Assembly (NCBI GenBank): GCA_029945625.1 | Contig: JAQSCW010000048.1 | Location: 1 to 64,000, forward strand | From: a bacterium | GTDB taxonomy: Bacteria; Bacteroidota; Bacteroidia; B-17B0; Aurantibacillaceae | Reading direction: 5' to 3' | DNA: 64,000 nt | Shown here: positions 60,705 to 64,000 of the stretch, piece by piece | Position numbering within the stretch: the stretch's first letter is position 1 | Layout: each line of letters starts with the position of its first letter | Program-made: the position numbers and the translations under genes | The notes under the pieces: generated by a model | Databases searched by the model: none | Told to the model about the DNA's origin: nothing | What the model saw: only the letters and a program-made list of their open reading frames with translations

Positions 60705-63700
60705 CGGAAACGTGTGGACGCAACCCAGCACCTTCACGAATTTGCAGGAAATAAATAATAAGAACGTCTACGCCGCAGTATACGGAGGAGCAGTTGCGTC
60801 GGCAGGATATAACGGCCTTTCAGCAAATGCCAACTTTCTCTACTATTATGATGGCGCCAATCTGGCTGCCTATAATAAAGCAACCGGAACATTGGTGGCA
60901 ACTACCGCCACGGGTCTAGTGCCAAAAAGGACCGGAGGTATTGCCGTTGACGATTGCAACAGAATTTATTTGGGTGGAAATGGTGCAATTTTAACCTACA
61001 GTTTTAATGGAACAACATTTAGTACCCTCACTCCCATCTCGCTATCACTTACTCTCACAAACCAGGTTGTATTTGATGTTAAATTAAATCGCAATACTCA
61101 AACGCTTTTTGTTTGTGGAAGTGGTTTTGTGGGTACCTACCCAGCACTTGGCGGAATCTCATGTCCTGCTCCACTTAGTCTGTGCATCTTCAGTCAGGCG
61201 GGACTTGCAGCAAGCACCTCCTCAATTACCTGTGCTACACTAGGCTCTGCCACCGTAACTCCCAGTGGCGGTATGGGACCATTTACCTACACCTGGTTGC
61301 CTTCTAATCAAACGGGCAATGTGGGTACAGGACTAAGTCCGGGCACCTACACGATTCTTGTCTACGACGTTGGATATAATGCCACGTACGTTACTACTAC
61401 TACGTTCTTATCAGCCGTGCCACTAACGGGCAGTCTGTCAGCCACCAGCATGCTCAATTGTGCCAGCGTGAATAATGGAACTGCTGCAATTCTCAATTTA
61501 AGTGGAGGTTCCGGAAACCAAAGTTATTTATGGACTAATGGAATTAACACCTACACCACCTCCACCGTATCAGGTTTAAACGCGGGTAATTATAGTGTTA
61601 CTGTAACCGATGCACTAACAGGATGTGTCTTTAGCCCCACCTTTACGATCCTCCAGCCCTTCTTGCTCAGTTCATTTATTATTGCTTCTACACCCACGGC
61701 ATGTATTGGTGCGTCAATTACACTTACAGGAATTACATCCGGAGGAATCCCCTCGTATACATTTTCCTGGACACCCGGTATTAATAGTGGACCCGGCACT
61801 AATACCTTGATGGTTTCTCAAACTGTAGCCGGAAGCTATACATATACATTATTGAACCGTGATGTGAATAACTGCACAGTAAGCGCGACGGCAATAGTGA
61901 ATTTTATTCCTGAACCCTCTCTAACGGTTATTAACACGTCGCTCTGCCCACTTACAACCGGCACTCTCACCGCCCTCGGAGCAACAAGTTATACATGGGA
62001 AAACGGATCAAGCGGAAATATATTCACGGCATCCCCCCTTACAACTATTTCCTATTCACTTATTGGTTCTGCCCTGGGTTGTACGGCCTCTGCCAGCGCC
62101 TTCATGATTCTACACCCCATTCCGGTTCCGGTATTAAATAGCAATAGTCCCGTATGTAACGGACAAGTGCTTCAAATGGCAGGAACGGGAGGCTCTTCCT
62201 ATAGATGGAACGGCCCACTTGCATTTTCCTCTTTTGTTCAATCGCCTTTAATTAATCCCTCAAATCCCAATCACAGCGGTGTATATAACTTAACAGTGAC
62301 TTCCGTTAACGGATGTACTGCTGCCACTTCTGCCTCTTTAACCGTTAACCCCACACCCACACTCTCTGCGGCAGGAAGCACAGTATGTGTTACCGGCGTC
62401 ATCACTCTTAATTCAAATTCGGTTCCCGGAGCGCTTTATGCATGGCTGGGGCCAATAGGGTATACTTCTTCTATCGCTAATCCTACATACAACTATCCAA
62501 CTGTTAACCGGTCGGGTTTTTACACGGTCACTGCTACGAGTGCTCAGGGATGCACCAATTCTGCTGTAGCACATGTAACGGTTACCGCCTTGCCAATTCC
62601 ATTTGCAGGTAGCGACGGGCCAAAATGTGCCGGCTCTGTCATCAACTTTCTAGGAAGTGGTGCCTCCTCCTACGCATGGGCGGGACCCGGAGGCTTTTTG
62701 AGCAATCAGCAAAATCCCCAAATCACTGCCGTGAGTATGGCGGCCATGGGAAACTATACACTAACTGCGACAACCGGCCCCTGTATAAATACAACAACTT
62801 ACGCACTCATGGTGTACCCGCTTCCTACCCCCACTGCTTCAAATAGCGGTCCGGTATGTGAAACAAAAACCTTGCAACTTTTTGCCGCCACCGGAAATAC
62901 CGTAAGCACCTATTTCTGGCTTGGACCAAATTTCTCAACTTCAACAAAAAATCCGGTCAGAGATTCTACCAAACTAAGTTTCTCGGGGGTTTATACGTTA
63001 ACTGTTCAGGACCAGCACATGTGTCAGGCTACTGCTCACACCACGGTGTCAATCCTTTCTAACCCAATGGTAACAGCGAGTGGCGCCACTGTATGTTTAT
63101 ATGCGTCCGCTCTTCTTAGCGCCAATGGTGCGTCTTCTTATATCTGGACCGGTCCCGCATTTTTTCAATCCACTAAACCAAATGCGCTCATCGCATCCGT
63201 TACACTTGATCGCAATGGCCTCTATTCGGTAGTAGGTACTGCCGCTAATTCATGTACAGCCACCACAACGGTAAAAGTACTCACGAGGAGTTTACCTCAA
63301 CCAAGTTTGACACTCCTTCCGAAATCAGAAATCTGTTTGAATGAAAGCATTACGCTGAATGGGAAGGGTGGACAAAAATATGAATGGTACGGGCCAAATG
63401 ATGTTTACTATGAAGGCCAAGAAGTGAATTTTACGGCGACAAATTTAAGTGCTGCCGGCACCTATACGCTGAAGGTGACGGACGACAAGGGTTGCTCTGC
63501 ATCAATCTCTACGCTTATAACTGTTTATAATTTACCGAACGGAAGTTTAATGGGATCGAAATTGCAGGGTTGCGTGCCATTATGTTCTGACTTTGTTTTT
63601 GAATCGTCCTCAATTATTCCATCAAGAGTTTTATCAAGTTGGGATATCAACGGCAGAAATATTACCGGACAAACTTTCAACCATTGTTTCACAGAAGTGG

Positions 63701-64000
63701 GTCTTAATCTCATCACCGGCAATTTATACGACTCAAGCACCACATGTACTAACAAAGTTGACTTTTATGTACACACATTTCCAAAACCGGAAGCTGACTT
63801 TGAATTTGCACCGGCAAAACCGGTTGAAAATTCGGATGAAGTCATATTCACAAATACATCCAGGGGTGAGCAACAAAAAATGTGGAATTGGTCAATAGGA
63901 GATAGTAGAATTTATAAATCAACCAGTCAAAACACAGCGTATTTATTTACCGAACAAGGTCGTTATCCGGTGGCACTCATAGTTAGAAATACCTGGGGTT
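60703..64000 (+). pseudogene. Second giant DUF7948 protein, continuation after the frameshift (cut by window end)
   Basis: The frame opens at NGNVWTQPSTF and stays open to the last base. It continues the propeller (GGIAVDDCNRIYLGGNG), the SprB-like repeats (MGPFTYTWLPSNQTGNV) and the Ig-like repeats in the same order as the first paralogue (GSALGCTASASAFMIL, GPAFFQSTKPNALIAS, GCVPLCSDFVFESSS, EQGRYPVALIVRNTWG). The expected C-terminal sorting domain would lie past the window. Spot checks at about 61980 and 63961 are in the same frame, so a single one-base event explains the break. Confidence 0.85.

Overview
The window reads as a chromosome segment of a gliding or otherwise T9SS-equipped Bacteroidota, probably an environmental Flavobacteriia- or Sphingobacteriia-like lineage. 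The evidence is a GldA ABC ATPase, three very large secreted proteins ending in the gliding-motility-associated C-terminal (CHU_C type) sorting domain, two proteins with the short type A T9SS sorting domain, an S46 dipeptidyl-peptidase, a PorE-like TPR/propeller/OmpA protein, and Bacteroidota-type promoters (TAnnTTTG at -7) in front of many genes. I see no rRNA, tRNA, CRISPR array, transposase or phage gene. The content is mostly housekeeping, with short intergenic repeats.

Layout. 1-700: repeat-rich non-coding DNA (a palindromic MITE-like element and a 55-bp direct repeat). 700-4400 (-): frr, cysteine desulfurase and a phosphohexomutase, separated by a CACAAAG-type repeat patch. 4500-6900 (+): TM2-domain protein and asparagine synthetase. 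6900-7890: non-coding block with a perfect 19-bp inverted repeat and GGGCG-type palindromic repeats. 7890-12770 (-): CPBP protease, M61 peptidase and PorE-like OmpA protein, apparently one operon. 12850-18430: dihaem peroxidase (+), then cyclase-family hydrolase, thyA and a 966-aa adhesin-like protein (all -). 18750-21035 (+): rfbA, polyprenyl synthase, thioesterase. 21038-25867 (-): a tight operon of a YfiR-family protein, a TPR protein, a HAMP-SpoIIE phosphatase and a beta-propeller protein, divergent from an ECF sigma factor and a membrane partner (25956-27591). 27600-34775 (-): gldA, tryptophan 2,3-dioxygenase, mltG, a seven-haem cytochrome with TPRs, a GNAT, dapF and an unknown membrane protein. 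34894-38223 (+): HtrA protease, an unknown secreted protein, a deoxyhypusine synthase-like enzyme. 38640-49450: secreted cyclophilin, cold-shock-domain protein, MFS transporter, S46 peptidase, AlgJ/AlgI-like O-acetylation pair, a T9SS cargo protein and a dipeptide epimerase. 49588-53553 (+): pdhA, a four-helix-bundle gene, pdhC and an enoyl-CoA hydratase. 54062-64000 (+): two tandem giant paralogous secreted proteins; the second has a one-base frameshift and runs off the window.

Most noteworthy. (1) Divergent, A/T-rich heptad (7-bp) repeats of consensus near NTRAATK recur at five intergenic sites. At one site they form inverted flanks around a four-helix-bundle (23S-IVP/Avd-like) gene lodged between pdhA and pdhC. 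A GCAGNNN heptad tract is embedded in the pdhC linker itself. (2) The YfiR / TPR / HAMP-SpoIIE / propeller operon, beside an ECF sigma module, looks like an envelope-sensing system in which a YfiN-like c-di-GMP output is replaced by a phosphatase output. Its first gene has no ATG, GTG or TTG start. (3) The tandem giant paralogues, with a probable homopolymer frameshift.
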